This document shows positions 1 to 9,427 of a stretch of 32,928 nt of DNA, one piece after another. A program made the position numbers and the translations under genes. The stretch covers positions 1 to 32,928 of the forward strand of contig JABMNB010000397.1 of assembly GCA_013205335.1 (NCBI GenBank), in the 5' to 3' direction. Under the pieces are notes generated by a model, which worked only from the letters and a program-made list of their open reading frames with translations, ran no database searches and was not told the origin of the DNA. This DNA comes from Rhodospirillales bacterium. Lineage in GTDB: Bacteria; Pseudomonadota; Alphaproteobacteria; Reyranellales; Reyranellaceae. Numbering within the stretch: the first letter of the stretch is position 1; the number at the start of each line of letters is the position of its first letter.

Positions 1-1452
1 ATCATGGTCAACTGCAATCCCGAGACGGTGTCGACCGACTACGACACGGCGGACCGGCTCTACTTCGAGCCGCTGACTGCCGAGGACGTGATCGAGCTGG
101 TCGAGGTCGAGCGCCGCAACGGCGAGCTGCTGGGCCTGATCGTGCAGTTCGGTGGCCAGACGCCGCTCAAGCTCGCCAAGCCTCTGGAAGCCGCGGGGAT
201 TCCGATCCTGGGCACCTCGCCCGACGCCATCGACCTCGCCGAGGACCGCGAGCGCTTCCAGAAGCTGATCCACGAGCTCAAACTGCGCCAGCCCGACAAC
301 GGCACGGCGACAACGCAGGAGAAGGCGATCGAGATCGCCGAGAAGATCGGCTATCCGGTCGTCATCCGCCCGTCCTACGTGCTGGGCGGGCGCGCGATGC
401 AGATCGTCTACGATCGCGCCGCCATTGAGCGCTACATGCGCGATGCCGTGAAGGTCTCGGGCAGCAATCCGGTGCTGATCGACTCCTATCTGCGCGACGC
501 CATCGAGGTAGATGTCGACGCCCTGGCCGACAAGGACCAGAACGTCTTCGTCGCCGGCATCATGGAACATATCGAGGAGGCGGGAATCCATTCCGGCGAC
601 TCGGCCTGCTCGCTGCCGCCGTATTCGCTGTCGGCCAAGATCCTGGCCGAGATCGAGCGCCAGACCGAGGCGATGGCCAAGGCTCTCCATGTCGTTGGCC
701 TGATGAATGTGCAGTTCGCCGTCAAGGACGGCGAAGTCTACGTGCTGGAGGTCAATCCACGCGCCAGCCGCACGGTGCCGTTCGTCGCCAAGGCGACCGG
801 GCAACCGATCGCCAAGTTCGCGGCCCGCTTGATGGCCGGCGAAGCGCTGAAGTCGCTCGGAATCAAGAAGGCGAGGGGCAAGCATATCGCCGTCAAGGAG
901 GCGGTATTCCCCTTCGCCCGCTTCCCCGGTGTCGACATCATCCTGGGCCCGGAGATGCGCTCGACCGGCGAGGTCATGGGCCTCGACATGGATTTCGGGC
1001 GCGCCTTCGCCAAGTCGCAGCTCGGCGCCGGCAGTAAGGTGCCAGTCGAGGGCGCAGTGTTCGTCTCGGTCAAGGACCAGGACAAGCCGGCGATGGTGAA
1101 ACCTCTGAAGCGGCTGATCGAACTGGGCTTCAAGGTCGTCGCGACTCGCGGCACGGCGGAGTTCCTGCGCAAGCATTCGATCGAGGCGCAGCAGGTCAAC
1201 AAGGTGCTGGAAGGCCGGCCGCACATCGTCGACCTGATGAAGGACGGCAAGGTGCAACTCGTCTTCAATACGGTCGATGGCGCGAGCGCCCTGACCGACA
1301 GCTTCACGCTCCGGCGCACCGCCCTGATGCACAAGATCGCCTATTACACGACGGTCGCCGGTGCCAAGGCGGCGGTCGAGGGCATTGCCGCGGTCAAGCA
1401 AGGCGGGCTCGACGTGGCGCCCCTGCAATCCTACTTCACGACCGCTTTCTAG
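1..1452 (+). CDS. carB: Carbamoyl-phosphate synthase large subunit, 3' portion (5' truncated by window edge)
   Basis: Translation contains [51 protein letters not shown] and a C-terminal MGS-like domain ([17 protein letters not shown]); reading frame is open to the window start. Confidence 0.97.
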   Translation: MMVNCNPETVSTDYDTADRLYFEPLTAEDVIELVEVERRNGELLGLIVQFGGQTPLKLAKPLEAAGIPILGTSPDAIDLAEDRERFQKLIHELKLRQPDNGTATTQEKAIEIAEKIGYPVVIRPSYVLGGRAMQIVYDRAAIERYMRDAVKVSGSNPVLIDSYLRDAIEVDVDALADKDQNVFVAGIMEHIEEAGIHSGDSACSLPPYSLSAKILAEIERQTEAMAKALHVVGLMNVQFAVKDGEVYVLEVNPRASRTVPFVAKATGQPIAKFAARLMAGEALKSLGIKKARGKHIAVKEAVFPFARFPGVDIILGPEMRSTGEVMGLDMDFGRAFAKSQLGAGSKVPVEGAVFVSVKDQDKPAMVKPLKRLIELGFKVVATRGTAEFLRKHSIEAQQVNKVLEGRPHIVDLMKDGKVQLVFNTVDGASALTDSFTLRRTALMHKIAYYTTVAGAKAAVEGIAAVKQGGLDVAPLQSYFTTAF

Positions 1453-1541
1453 GCGGTCTTTCCTGCAACGTGCCGGATTGCAACCCGTTTTGGGGTGCGT
1501 TCGGCGTTGACGCCGCACGATTGATCAAGGACGATTTGGCG

Positions 1542-2015
1542 ATGGAACGTATTCCGATGACGGCCGAGGGGCTTCAGCGCCTCGAAGGCGAACTGAAAGT
1601 GCTGAAGAGCGTCGAGCGCCCGGCGATCATCAAGGCGATCGCGACGGCGCGTGAGCACGGTGATCTCTCCGAGAACGCCGAATACACGTCCGCGCGCGAA
1701 AAACAGAGCTTCATCGAGGGACGCATCGCCGAGCTCGAGGACATAATCTCCCGGACCGAGGTGATCGACTTCTCCAAGCTGACCGGCAAGGTCGTCAAGT
1801 TCGGCGCCATCGTGCGCCTGGCCGACGAGGACACCGAAGAGAAGGTGAAGTACCAGATCGTCGGTCCCTACGAGGCCGACCTCGCCAAGGGTCGTATCTC
1901 CGTCACGTCGCCGATCGGGCGGGCGTTGATCGGCAAGACGGTGGGCGACCGGGTCGAGGTCCAGACGCCGCGCGGCGGCAAGTCCTACGAAGTGGTGGGC
2001 GTGCAGTTCAACTAG
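1542..2015 (+). CDS. greA: Transcription elongation factor GreA
   Basis: [62 protein letters not shown] is a classic GreA N-terminus; 157 aa from ATG at 1542 rather than the longer ORF start. Confidence 0.97.
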   Translation: MERIPMTAEGLQRLEGELKVLKSVERPAIIKAIATAREHGDLSENAEYTSAREKQSFIEGRIAELEDIISRTEVIDFSKLTGKVVKFGAIVRLADEDTEEKVKYQIVGPYEADLAKGRISVTSPIGRALIGKTVGDRVEVQTPRGGKSYEVVGVQFN

Positions 2016-2574
2016 CCGCCATCATGGCGCGCGCCCGGCGGATGCCGGTCGACTTCATGATCGCGTACTGGAACCCGAACAGGCCGACCTTGCTGCCGAT
2101 CGCCCAGACCGACTTCACGGCCGCCCAACTCGTGACATCGAGCGTCAGGGCGAGCGCTATGTTCAGCAGGGCCGAGAAGAACATCAGCCCGGCCCACACA
2201 TAGCCGAAGGTGATGGCGAGGTCGGGCACGGTCGCCTGCGCAATCGGCGGCAGGTAGCGGGTCATCCAGCCGCGTCTCAGCATCACCAGGCCGACGATGA
2301 CGTAGACGATGCTGGCCTTCAGCATGATGAAGAGCGGATCGTCGGTCAGGAAGGTCGCCGTGCCCGACGCGAAGATGATGACGAGGCTGAGCCATTGCAG
2401 CGCTTCGACGGGCTGCTTGCGGCCGAGTTGCCATGCGATCTGGCCGATGCCCAGCGCAATGCCGAGCGCCACTGCGAGGAAAAGATTGTCGGAGAGCACG
2501 TAGACGGCGAGGAAGAGCAGCGTCGACGCCAGGTCGAGCAGCAGGACCTTGAACGCCTGGAAGAGATTCCTCAT
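2008..2574 (-). CDS. YciB/IspZ-like septation protein A family inner-membrane protein
   Basis: 188 aa multi-TM protein with YciB-like layout ([49 protein letters not shown]); 3' end overlaps greA tail to tail. Confidence 0.7.
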   Translation of the reverse strand: MRNLFQAFKVLLLDLASTLLFLAVYVLSDNLFLAVALGIALGIGQIAWQLGRKQPVEALQWLSLVIIFASGTATFLTDDPLFIMLKASIVYVIVGLVMLRRGWMTRYLPPIAQATVPDLAITFGYVWAGLMFFSALLNIALALTLDVTSWAAVKSVWAIGSKVGLFGFQYAIMKSTGIRRARAMMAAS

Positions 2575-2688
2575 GGCCCGCGACCTTCAGTCTTTATGAC
2601 AACGCCGTGTATTTAAACAACGCTATCAATACACTGCGTTCCCCGCAAGGGGCGTTCGACCTTCAGACGGCGGCTTTTGTGCCCGGCG

Positions 2689-3075
2689 TCAGGCGACGAC
2701 CTTGATATAGGTGTCCTTCATGACGATAAGGCCGCGGCGAAAGGTGTAGAGATCGCAGCCCAGCCATTCCTGGCGCTCGCCGGTGTGCAGAGTTGCGGTC
2801 CGGTGCCATTCGGTCACCGCCCGGTCGCCGCAGATGAATTCCTTCGTGTGGTTCCACTTCACATCGCCGGTGTTTGCGAACAGCGGCTCGAAGTACCTGC
2901 GGATCGCCGCCTTGCCCTTGAAGCTCTGGCCCCAATAGTCGGGACCCTTGGCGTTGCGGAATTCACCGTCCTCGGCAAAGGAATTGACGATCCCGTCGAC
3001 GTCGCGGCGGGCAAAGGCGTCGGCGATCTCATGCAGGCGCTCCAGCGTGACGTCGGGTGAGGTGCTGCCGTCCAT
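2689..3075 (-). CDS. SnoaL-like / NTF2-like polyketide cyclase-family protein
   Basis: MDGSTSPDVTLERLHEIADAFARRDVDGIVNSFAEDGEFRNAKGPDYWGQSFKGKAAIRRYFEPLF; start assigned to ATG at 3075, upstream extension of the ORF is low-complexity Arg-rich. Confidence 0.8.
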   Translation of the reverse strand: MDGSTSPDVTLERLHEIADAFARRDVDGIVNSFAEDGEFRNAKGPDYWGQSFKGKAAIRRYFEPLFANTGDVKWNHTKEFICGDRAVTEWHRTATLHTGERQEWLGCDLYTFRRGLIVMKDTYIKVVA

Positions 3076-3095
3076 GGTCCGTCCTCCTTTTCGAT

Positions 3096-3572
3096 CTACT
3101 CGGTGGTGATGGGCACGCCGGGGACCTCTTTGGCGGTGCGGAACACCATCATGGATTTCACATGACTGACATTGGGCGCCGAGGTGAGGCGGGTGGTCAG
3201 GAATTTCTGATAGTCGTCCCAAGTCTCTGCCACAATCTTGAGCAGGAAGTCGGCTTCGCCGGCCAGCATGTGGCACTCGCGGACCTCGTCCCACTTGGCA
3301 ATCAGATCCTCGAACGACTTGAGGTCGGCCTCGGCCTGGCTGTTCAGTCCCACCAGGGCGAACACCGACACGCTGTAGCCCAGCGCCTCGGGGCTCAGTT
3401 CGGCGTGATAGCCCTTGATGATGCCGGCCCGCTCCAGGGCGCGCACCCGGCGCAGACAGGGGGGCGCTGAAATACCGGCACGTTCGGCCAGTTCCACATT
3501 TGTCATGCGTCCATTGGACTGCAGGTCGCTTAGAATTCGCCGGTCAATTCGATCGAGCTTTGCCCGAGCCAT
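3096..3572 (-). CDS. Lrp/AsnC family transcriptional regulator
   Basis: LDRIDRRILSDLQSNGRMTNVELAERAGISAPPCLRRVRALERAGIIKGYHA HTH plus AsnC ligand-binding domain. Confidence 0.95.
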   Translation of the reverse strand: MARAKLDRIDRRILSDLQSNGRMTNVELAERAGISAPPCLRRVRALERAGIIKGYHAELSPEALGYSVSVFALVGLNSQAEADLKSFEDLIAKWDEVRECHMLAGEADFLLKIVAETWDDYQKFLTTRLTSAPNVSHVKSMMVFRTAKEVPGVPITTE

Positions 3573-3643
3573 CAGTCTTCCTCCGTTGGCCGCGGTCTAT
3601 GCCAGAACCGTGCCGGGCGCGCAATAAAGTTGCGAGAATGCGC

Positions 3644-3663
3644 CAATTGTCTGTGAACAATTG
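3644..3663. promoter_or_regulatory. Candidate operator palindrome CAATTGT-N6-ACAATTG in the Lrp/trxB divergent spacer
   Basis: Perfect 7-bp inverted repeat read directly between the divergently transcribed lrp-like gene and trxB. Confidence 0.45.
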
Positions 3664-3749
3664 CGTGTGAAATCGACATCTGCCCGTGCAACTCCGTTGA
3701 GGTTTGCATATATGTCGAAGATATGCGGTTGGCGGGATGCGGAGCGGAC

Positions 3750-4721
3750 ATGGCAGAAACTCACCGAAGCAAAGTAATGATTCTCGGCTCCGGACCGGCT
3801 GGTTACACGGCGGCTATCTATGCCGCCCGCGCCAGCCTGAAGCCCATGCTGGTGCAGGGCATCCAGCCCGGCGGACAGCTCACGATCACGACCGATGTGG
3901 AGAACTATCCGGGCTTCGCGGACGTGATCCAGGGGCCGTGGCTGATGGAGCAGATGCAGAAGCAGGCCGAACATGTCGGCACGCAGCTGTTCTTCGACAC
4001 CATCGTGGACGTCGACATGACCCGGCGGCCGTTCGTATGTGTGGGCGATTCCGGCGATCACTATGAGGCCGACTCTCTCATCATCGCGACCGGCGCCACG
4101 GCGAAGTGGCTGGGCCTGCCGAGCGAGGAGACGTTCCGCGGCGGCGGCGTCTCGGCCTGTGCGACCTGCGACGGCTTCTTCTTCCGCAACAAGGAAGTGG
4201 TCGTGGTCGGTGGCGGCAATACGGCCGTGGAAGAGGCGCTATACCTGACGCACCATGCCTCGAAGGTGACGGTGGTCCATCGCCGCGACAGTTTCAGGGC
4301 CGAGAAGATCCTCCAGGATCGCCTGTTCAAGAATCCGAAGGTCTCCGTGTTGTGGGACCACACGGTGGAAGAGGTGCTGGGCGAGAAGACGCCGGCGCCG
4401 CTGGTCAAGGGCGTGCTCCTTCGCAATTTGAAGACCGGCGCGCAGCTCGAGATCGAAACCGACGGCTTCTTCGTGGCGATCGGCCACTCACCCAACACCG
4501 AGCTGTTCAAGGGCAAGCTCGAGATGGACGGCGAGGGCTACCTGATCACCAAGCCGGATTCGACCGCGACAAACATCGAGGGCGTCTATGCGGCCGGAGA
4601 CGTGCAGGACAAGGTCTTCCGGCAGGCCGTGACGGCCGCCGGTACGGGCTGCATGGCCGCGCTCGAGGCCGAGAAGTGGTTGGCAGGGCAGGAGGCGCGC
4701 CACGCCGAGGCAGCCGATTAA
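3750..4721 (+). CDS. trxB: Thioredoxin-disulfide reductase
   Basis: ILGSGPAGYTAAIYAARA FAD motif, CATCDG redox motif (SACATCDGFFF), NADPH GGGNTAVEEALYL; alternative in-frame ATG at 3723. Confidence 0.95.
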   Translation: MAETHRSKVMILGSGPAGYTAAIYAARASLKPMLVQGIQPGGQLTITTDVENYPGFADVIQGPWLMEQMQKQAEHVGTQLFFDTIVDVDMTRRPFVCVGDSGDHYEADSLIIATGATAKWLGLPSEETFRGGGVSACATCDGFFFRNKEVVVVGGGNTAVEEALYLTHHASKVTVVHRRDSFRAEKILQDRLFKNPKVSVLWDHTVEEVLGEKTPAPLVKGVLLRNLKTGAQLEIETDGFFVAIGHSPNTELFKGKLEMDGEGYLITKPDSTATNIEGVYAAGDVQDKVFRQAVTAAGTGCMAALEAEKWLAGQEARHAEAAD

Positions 4722-4750
4722 GCAGCAGACGCGGACAGGGAGTCATTTAA

Positions 4751-5641
4751 ATGGACTGGGACAAGCTGCGGATTTTCCAGGCCGTGGCAGATGCGGGCAG
4801 CTTCACGCATGCGGGCGAATCACTGAAGCTCAGCCAGTCGGCGATCTCGCGCCAGATCGGCGCGCTCGAAGAACAACTCGGCGTCATGCTGTTCCATCGC
4901 CATGCACGTGGCCTCATCCTCACGGAGCAGGGTGAGCTGCTCTATCGCACTGCGCGCGACATGGCCGCCAAGGTCAACACCGCCGAGGCGCTGTTGCGCG
5001 CCAACCAGGACAAGCCGGCCGGGCGGCTCAAGATCCACGCCACGGTCGGGTTCGGGTCGACCTGGCTCACCGCCCAGATGCACGAGTTCATCGCGCTCTA
5101 TCCCGAGATCGACGTCAGCCTTGTCCTGTCCGACAATGAACTCGACCTCGGCATGCGCGAGGCCGACGTGGCCATCCGCATGGTCATGCCGCGCCAGCCG
5201 GGACTGGTTCAGCGACATCTGCTGACGGTTCGCAGTCACGTCTATGCGTCGCACGGCTACGTGCAGAAGTACGGCAAGCCCAACACGGTCGACGAACTCG
5301 ACCAGCATCGTCTCATCATTTTCGGTGAGGATGCGCGTGCACCCGTGCAGGACGTGAACTGGCTGCTTCGCGAGGGTAACGCCGATCAGAACCCGCGGCT
5401 CGTGGTGCTGAGGGTCAACAACACCTATGGCATCTTCCGCGCCGTCGAATCGGGTCTGGGCATCGCCTCGCTGCCGGATTATCTCGCGCGCGAATCGACC
5501 AAGCTCGAGATGCTGCTGCCCGACCTCAATGTCCGGACGACGGATGTGTACTTCACATACCCTGAAGAGCTGCGTCACTCCAAGCGCATCGCCGTTTTCC
5601 GGGATTTCTTGCTGCGGAAGGTTGCGGAGACACGGTTTTGA
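4751..5641 (+). CDS. LysR-family transcriptional regulator, LsrB/VtlR-like by context
   Basis: MDWDKLRIFQAVADAGSFTHAGESLKLSQSAISRQIGALEEQLGVMLFHRHARGLILTEQG HTH; lies directly downstream of trxB as lsrB does in rhizobia. Confidence 0.9.
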   Translation: MDWDKLRIFQAVADAGSFTHAGESLKLSQSAISRQIGALEEQLGVMLFHRHARGLILTEQGELLYRTARDMAAKVNTAEALLRANQDKPAGRLKIHATVGFGSTWLTAQMHEFIALYPEIDVSLVLSDNELDLGMREADVAIRMVMPRQPGLVQRHLLTVRSHVYASHGYVQKYGKPNTVDELDQHRLIIFGEDARAPVQDVNWLLREGNADQNPRLVVLRVNNTYGIFRAVESGLGIASLPDYLARESTKLEMLLPDLNVRTTDVYFTYPEELRHSKRIAVFRDFLLRKVAETRF

Positions 5642-5754
5642 TCACTGAGACCTGCAGGATTGCATAGTTGGTGAAAGGCATGCACATGCCGCATGCCAGT
5701 GTCCAAAACTTCACCACTACCAATCCCGTCCATGAGGCATAGGTTAGGTACAGG

Positions 5755-5877
5755 TTTTCGACACGAGCGGTTTCGGCTGGTCGGTTCGAAGCTCGGGATC
5801 CTCTTGATCCCACGTCTCCCAGACGTGAAGCCTCCCTGTTTGACTCGCCGGGCCCTTGGGCCCGGCGTTTTTTTGTT
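5755..5877 (+). ncRNA. AbcR / alpha-r15-like trans-acting sRNA (5' end approximate)
   Basis: Successive hairpins GGGATC-CTCTT-GATCCC (5795-5811) and ACGTC-TCCCA-GACGT (5812-5826), a single-stranded AAGCCTCCCTGTTTGACT with anti-SD character, then a Rho-independent terminator. Located immediately downstream of an LsrB-like gene. Confidence 0.65.
5846..5874 (+). terminator. Strong intrinsic terminator CGCCGGGCC-CTTG-GGCCCGGCG-TTTTTTT
   Basis: GC-rich 9-10 bp stem followed by seven T residues. Confidence 0.93.
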
Positions 5878-6104
5878 CACCGGCAGGGCGGCCTGGTGTC
5901 CTTGTATATGCCGCTCGACCCGGAAAGCCGCGACAAGACCTGCCTCTCGACCAGCGTGGGATTGGTGCCGGCGCTCCGCGTCTTTGCCGAGCGTGCCAGT
6001 GGGCTTCCTGGCCTGCTGCTCTCGATTCCCGCGCCAGGGTCGGGATGGTCGTTCTGCCGGGGCAGGTCGGAGCGGCATCGGGGCTCCCGGACCGCCGGCC
6101 CGTG

Positions 6105-6152
6105 CCAGAAAATCACCCCCGAATGTGGGTCGATGTGCCGCTGATTTTCTGG
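6105..6152. repeat. Intergenic inverted repeat CCAGAAAATCA-N26-TGATTTTCTGG
   Basis: Perfect 11-bp arms at 6105-6115 and 6142-6152 upstream of the DUF6492-like gene. Confidence 0.7.
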
Positions 6153-6208
6153 GGGCATTGCCTATCGATTGATATGGAGTCGCTCGACCCCCATATATAG
6201 TCTCAGGG

Positions 6209-7096
6209 TTGCCCGGCATGTTCTCTGAAATCAGACAAGGAATACTTCCTCTCGCTCTGCGCAAGGTCAAGCGCGTGGGCGACCTCGAGCGTGCGGGTCT
6301 TCTGATCGAGTCCCTGGCGAAGCACTGGCGGGACACGAAGCCTTTCGAGCTCCTGATCATCGCCCCCAACCGCGATGCGGACTTGTTGCGCTCCAACCTT
6401 CCGCGCTTTCCCAACATCGAGGTGTCCGTTCGCCGAGAGCGCGATTTCTTCCCGGCCTTCAGTCCTTTCTATTTGATGACCGGTTGGTACCGGCAACAGA
6501 TCGTGAAGCTGCATGTGCCGGCGGTATTGGGTTTCGGTGGCTTTTTTACCCTGGATTCCGATGTCTGCTGCGTCGGCGACTTCGATTCGAGGACCTTCGT
6601 GCAATATGACCGGGCCCTGTCGCGTTGGGAGCCCAAGAAGCATCACGACTGGTGGCAGAGCGCGTCGGAGGTGATCGGTATTCCCTACGATTCGAGATCG
6701 CACGGCCTCTCGGTCACGCCGAATATCCTGCATGGCGACCTGGCACGGCAGGCCTTGGACCAGCTGCGCGGACCCCGATTGAGTTCGATCACCTCGTTGC
6801 TTCTATGGAAGGCACGCAAACCGCTGCAGGTGCCGTGGACGGAGTATTCGCTCTACACCAGTGCGGCGGAGATCACCGGCAGGCTCTACGACTATCACGC
6901 CGAGTGGGACACCTGTTACACAGCCGAGGTCCAGCTGTTCTCCGAACAGTCCTGCGTCTGGGGCGCCGACGATTTCGAGCGCCTCGTCAGGTTGCCCAAC
7001 GGGACCGACCCCGGGGGCAAGTTCATCATCGTGCAGAGCCACGCGCGCATCCCGCTCCAGCAGGTGCGCGACTACTGCCTGAGCTTCGCCGGCTAG
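6209..7096 (+). CDS. DUF6492-like putative glycosyltransferase-fold protein
   Basis: 295 aa; ELLIIAPNRDADLLRSNL, WYRQQIVKLHVPAVLG, FFTLDSDVCCVGDFD (DxD-like) resemble DUF6492 proteins. Family call from memory. Confidence 0.55.
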   Translation: MPGMFSEIRQGILPLALRKVKRVGDLERAGLLIESLAKHWRDTKPFELLIIAPNRDADLLRSNLPRFPNIEVSVRRERDFFPAFSPFYLMTGWYRQQIVKLHVPAVLGFGGFFTLDSDVCCVGDFDSRTFVQYDRALSRWEPKKHHDWWQSASEVIGIPYDSRSHGLSVTPNILHGDLARQALDQLRGPRLSSITSLLLWKARKPLQVPWTEYSLYTSAAEITGRLYDYHAEWDTCYTAEVQLFSEQSCVWGADDFERLVRLPNGTDPGGKFIIVQSHARIPLQQVRDYCLSFAG

Positions 7097-7105
7097 CCTT
7101 TTCCG

Positions 7106-8245
7106 TCAGGCCTTTCCGTTGTGCTCGCCAATTTTCGGCGCCGTTTCCTGGCCTCCGGCCCGCGTGCCGTCGATGCTGAGCGGCAGGCCGTGGAAGAGGG
7201 CGGTCGAGCCGGCATAGGGCTGGACGAACATGGCGAGCGCCGCCACCTGAGCCAGTTCCATCACCTGCGGCACCGAGTTCAGGGGGCCATTGGGGACGCC
7301 CAGTGCGTCCAGCTTCGCCGACCAGTACGACCGCGTTTCCCGCTTCATGATGTCGGCGATCATGCCGAGCAACAGCTCGCGCCGCTCCGCGCGCTGGACG
7401 TTGGTCTTGAAGCGGTCCTCGTTCGGCCATTCGGGATGGCCCAGCGCCTCGGCGAACTTGCGCCATAGCCGGTCGTTGCCCGGACAGATCATCAGGGGGC
7501 CGTCGCTGCATTCGAACGCTTGATAGGGCGTCAGAGACGGATGGCCTGTTCCCTGGCGCGGCGGCATCTTGCCGGTCACCGACCAGCCCGCGACATGGTT
7601 GGAGGCCCACATCAATCCGCTCTCGAACAGCGACGTGTTGACCAGGCTGCCTTCGCCTGTGGCCGTGCGTTTGGCCAGCGCCGCCAGCACACCGATCGCC
7701 GTCCACATGCCGGTCGACAGATCGATGATCGAGACGCCAATGCGTGCCTCGGGGCCCGTCGGATCGCCATTGAGCGAGATGAGGCCGGCGACGGCCTGGA
7801 TGATCGGCTCGTAACCGGGTCGGTCCTTCCACGGCCCGGCATGGCCGAAGGCGCCGAGGTCGGCGTAGATCAGGCGCGGGAAGCGCCTGGTGAGCGTGGC
7901 CCCGTCGAAGCCGAACTTGGCCGGCACGTCGGCACGTAGATTGTGCACGAAGACATCGGCGGCCCCGATGCGCTCGATCAGCGCTTCGCGCTGCGTGGCG
8001 TCGGCGAGATCGCACGTGATCGACTTTTTGCCGCGGTTCAGTGCGATGAATCCCGTGGCGTCACCGTCGACGAAGGGAGGTCCCCATTTGCGTGCGTCGT
8101 CACCCTCCGGCCGCTCGACCTTGATCACCTCGGCGCCGAGGAAGGCCAGGATCTGCCCGCAATAGGGGCCGGCCAGGTTCTGGCCGAACTCGACGACCTT
8201 GAGGCCGGCGAGAGGTCCCGGCGCCTGTCCCGAGGCGGTGCTCAT
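7106..8245 (-). CDS. CaiB/BaiF family CoA-transferase
   Basis: PLAGLKVVEFGQNLAGPYCGQILAFLGAEVIKVERPEGDDARKWGPPF; start ATG at 8245 overlaps the preceding TGA (ATGA). Confidence 0.95.
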   Translation of the reverse strand: MSTASGQAPGPLAGLKVVEFGQNLAGPYCGQILAFLGAEVIKVERPEGDDARKWGPPFVDGDATGFIALNRGKKSITCDLADATQREALIERIGAADVFVHNLRADVPAKFGFDGATLTRRFPRLIYADLGAFGHAGPWKDRPGYEPIIQAVAGLISLNGDPTGPEARIGVSIIDLSTGMWTAIGVLAALAKRTATGEGSLVNTSLFESGLMWASNHVAGWSVTGKMPPRQGTGHPSLTPYQAFECSDGPLMICPGNDRLWRKFAEALGHPEWPNEDRFKTNVQRAERRELLLGMIADIMKRETRSYWSAKLDALGVPNGPLNSVPQVMELAQVAALAMFVQPYAGSTALFHGLPLSIDGTRAGGQETAPKIGEHNGKA

Positions 8246-9408
8246 CGCAGATTGCTCCCCAGGATCTCGCGCGCAATCACCATGCGTTGCACCTCGCTCG
8301 GGCCTTCGCCAACCCGGCGGATGCGCATCTCGCGATACCAGCGTTCCAGCGGCAGGTCCTTGGTCATGCCCATGCCGCCATGGATCTGCATCGACCGGTC
8401 GACCACGCGGCCGCCGCCTTCCGACGCGGTGAGCTTGGCAATCGAGGCCTCGATCTTGAAGGGCAGGCCACGCCGTGCCTTCTCCGCCGCCTCGAGTGTG
8501 AAGTGCCGAGCGGTGCGGATGTCGATCTCGTTGTCGACCAGCATCCATTGCACGGCCTGGCGGTTGGCGAGCTTCTCGCCGAAGGTCGAGCGCATCTTGG
8601 CCCACTCGATCGCCATTTCGTGCGCGGCGATGGCGACGCCGATGCATCCGGCAGCGTAGGGGATGCGCTGGCGGGTGAGCCGGTCGTTGGCGACGGCAAA
8701 GCCCTTGTTGACCTCGCCCAGCACCTGATGATCGGATACCCAGCAATCCTTGAATTCGAGTTCCGTCGCATAGTGCGAGGAGCGGAGCGTGTGCACGACG
8801 CGTCGTACGTGAAAGCCCGGCGTATCGGAATCGATCAGGAAGCAGGTGATGCCGGCGCGCCCCTTGGAAGCATCGGTGCGGGCGAAGACGATGCCGTACT
8901 GTGCGCGGTCGGCATTGGAGATGAAGATCTTGGCGCCGTTCAGTACCCAGCCGTTGTCTTTGCGCTCGGCCTTGGTCTGGATGGCGCGCGCCGGATCGCT
9001 GCCGCCCGATGGTTCGGTGAGGCCGAAGAACGCCTTCTTTTCGCCGCGCAGCGTCGGATAGAGGTAGCGCTCCTTCTGGTCTTCGTTGGCCTCGAAGATC
9101 TGCGCCAGGCCCGCGCCACCGAAAGTGCCGTAGCAGGGCACGTAGAGACCGGCACGGTGCTGGGCCATCTCGATGGCCAGCAGGACGCGCGTCACGATGT
9201 CGATGTCGGGTCCGCCGTATTCCTTCGGTATGTCGATCCCGAATAGGCCCATCGCCTTGGTCTTCTCGACCAGCCGCGCATGATCGGCGGGATCGAGTTC
9301 GGAAGCGTCGGGATCGAGCCCGGCTTCGAGCGGGATGATCTCCTCGCGCACGAAACGACGGACCTGGTCGATCAGCATCTGCTGTTCTTCGTTAGGCTCG
9401 AAATCCAT
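8242..9408 (-). CDS. Acyl-CoA dehydrogenase family protein
   Basis: LTEPSGGSDPARAIQTKAERKDNGWVLNGAKIFISNADRAQYGIVFARTD and MQIHGGMGMTKDLPLERWYREMRIRRVGEGPSEVQRMVIAREIL. Confidence 0.97.
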   Translation of the reverse strand: MDFEPNEEQQMLIDQVRRFVREEIIPLEAGLDPDASELDPADHARLVEKTKAMGLFGIDIPKEYGGPDIDIVTRVLLAIEMAQHRAGLYVPCYGTFGGAGLAQIFEANEDQKERYLYPTLRGEKKAFFGLTEPSGGSDPARAIQTKAERKDNGWVLNGAKIFISNADRAQYGIVFARTDASKGRAGITCFLIDSDTPGFHVRRVVHTLRSSHYATELEFKDCWVSDHQVLGEVNKGFAVANDRLTRQRIPYAAGCIGVAIAAHEMAIEWAKMRSTFGEKLANRQAVQWMLVDNEIDIRTARHFTLEAAEKARRGLPFKIEASIAKLTASEGGGRVVDRSMQIHGGMGMTKDLPLERWYREMRIRRVGEGPSEVQRMVIAREILGSNLR

Positions 9409-9427
9409 CTGGCTCTATCCTCTTATT

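Noticed and set aside
2640-2660. CCCC-GCAA-GGGG hairpin downstream of the SnoaL-like gene as a terminator
   Set aside because: 4-bp stem and no T-tract on the relevant strand; insufficient support.
5783-5795. GGTTCGAA T-loop-like motif suggesting a tRNA or tmRNA
   Set aside because: No acceptor stem, anticodon arm or CCA context; better explained as part of the sRNA with its own hairpins and terminator.
7106-8746. 546-aa extension of the CoA-transferase ORF upstream of 8245
   Set aside because: The upstream part overlaps the acyl-CoA dehydrogenase gene and is Arg-rich shadow translation; the real start is ATG 8245 in an ATGA overlap.
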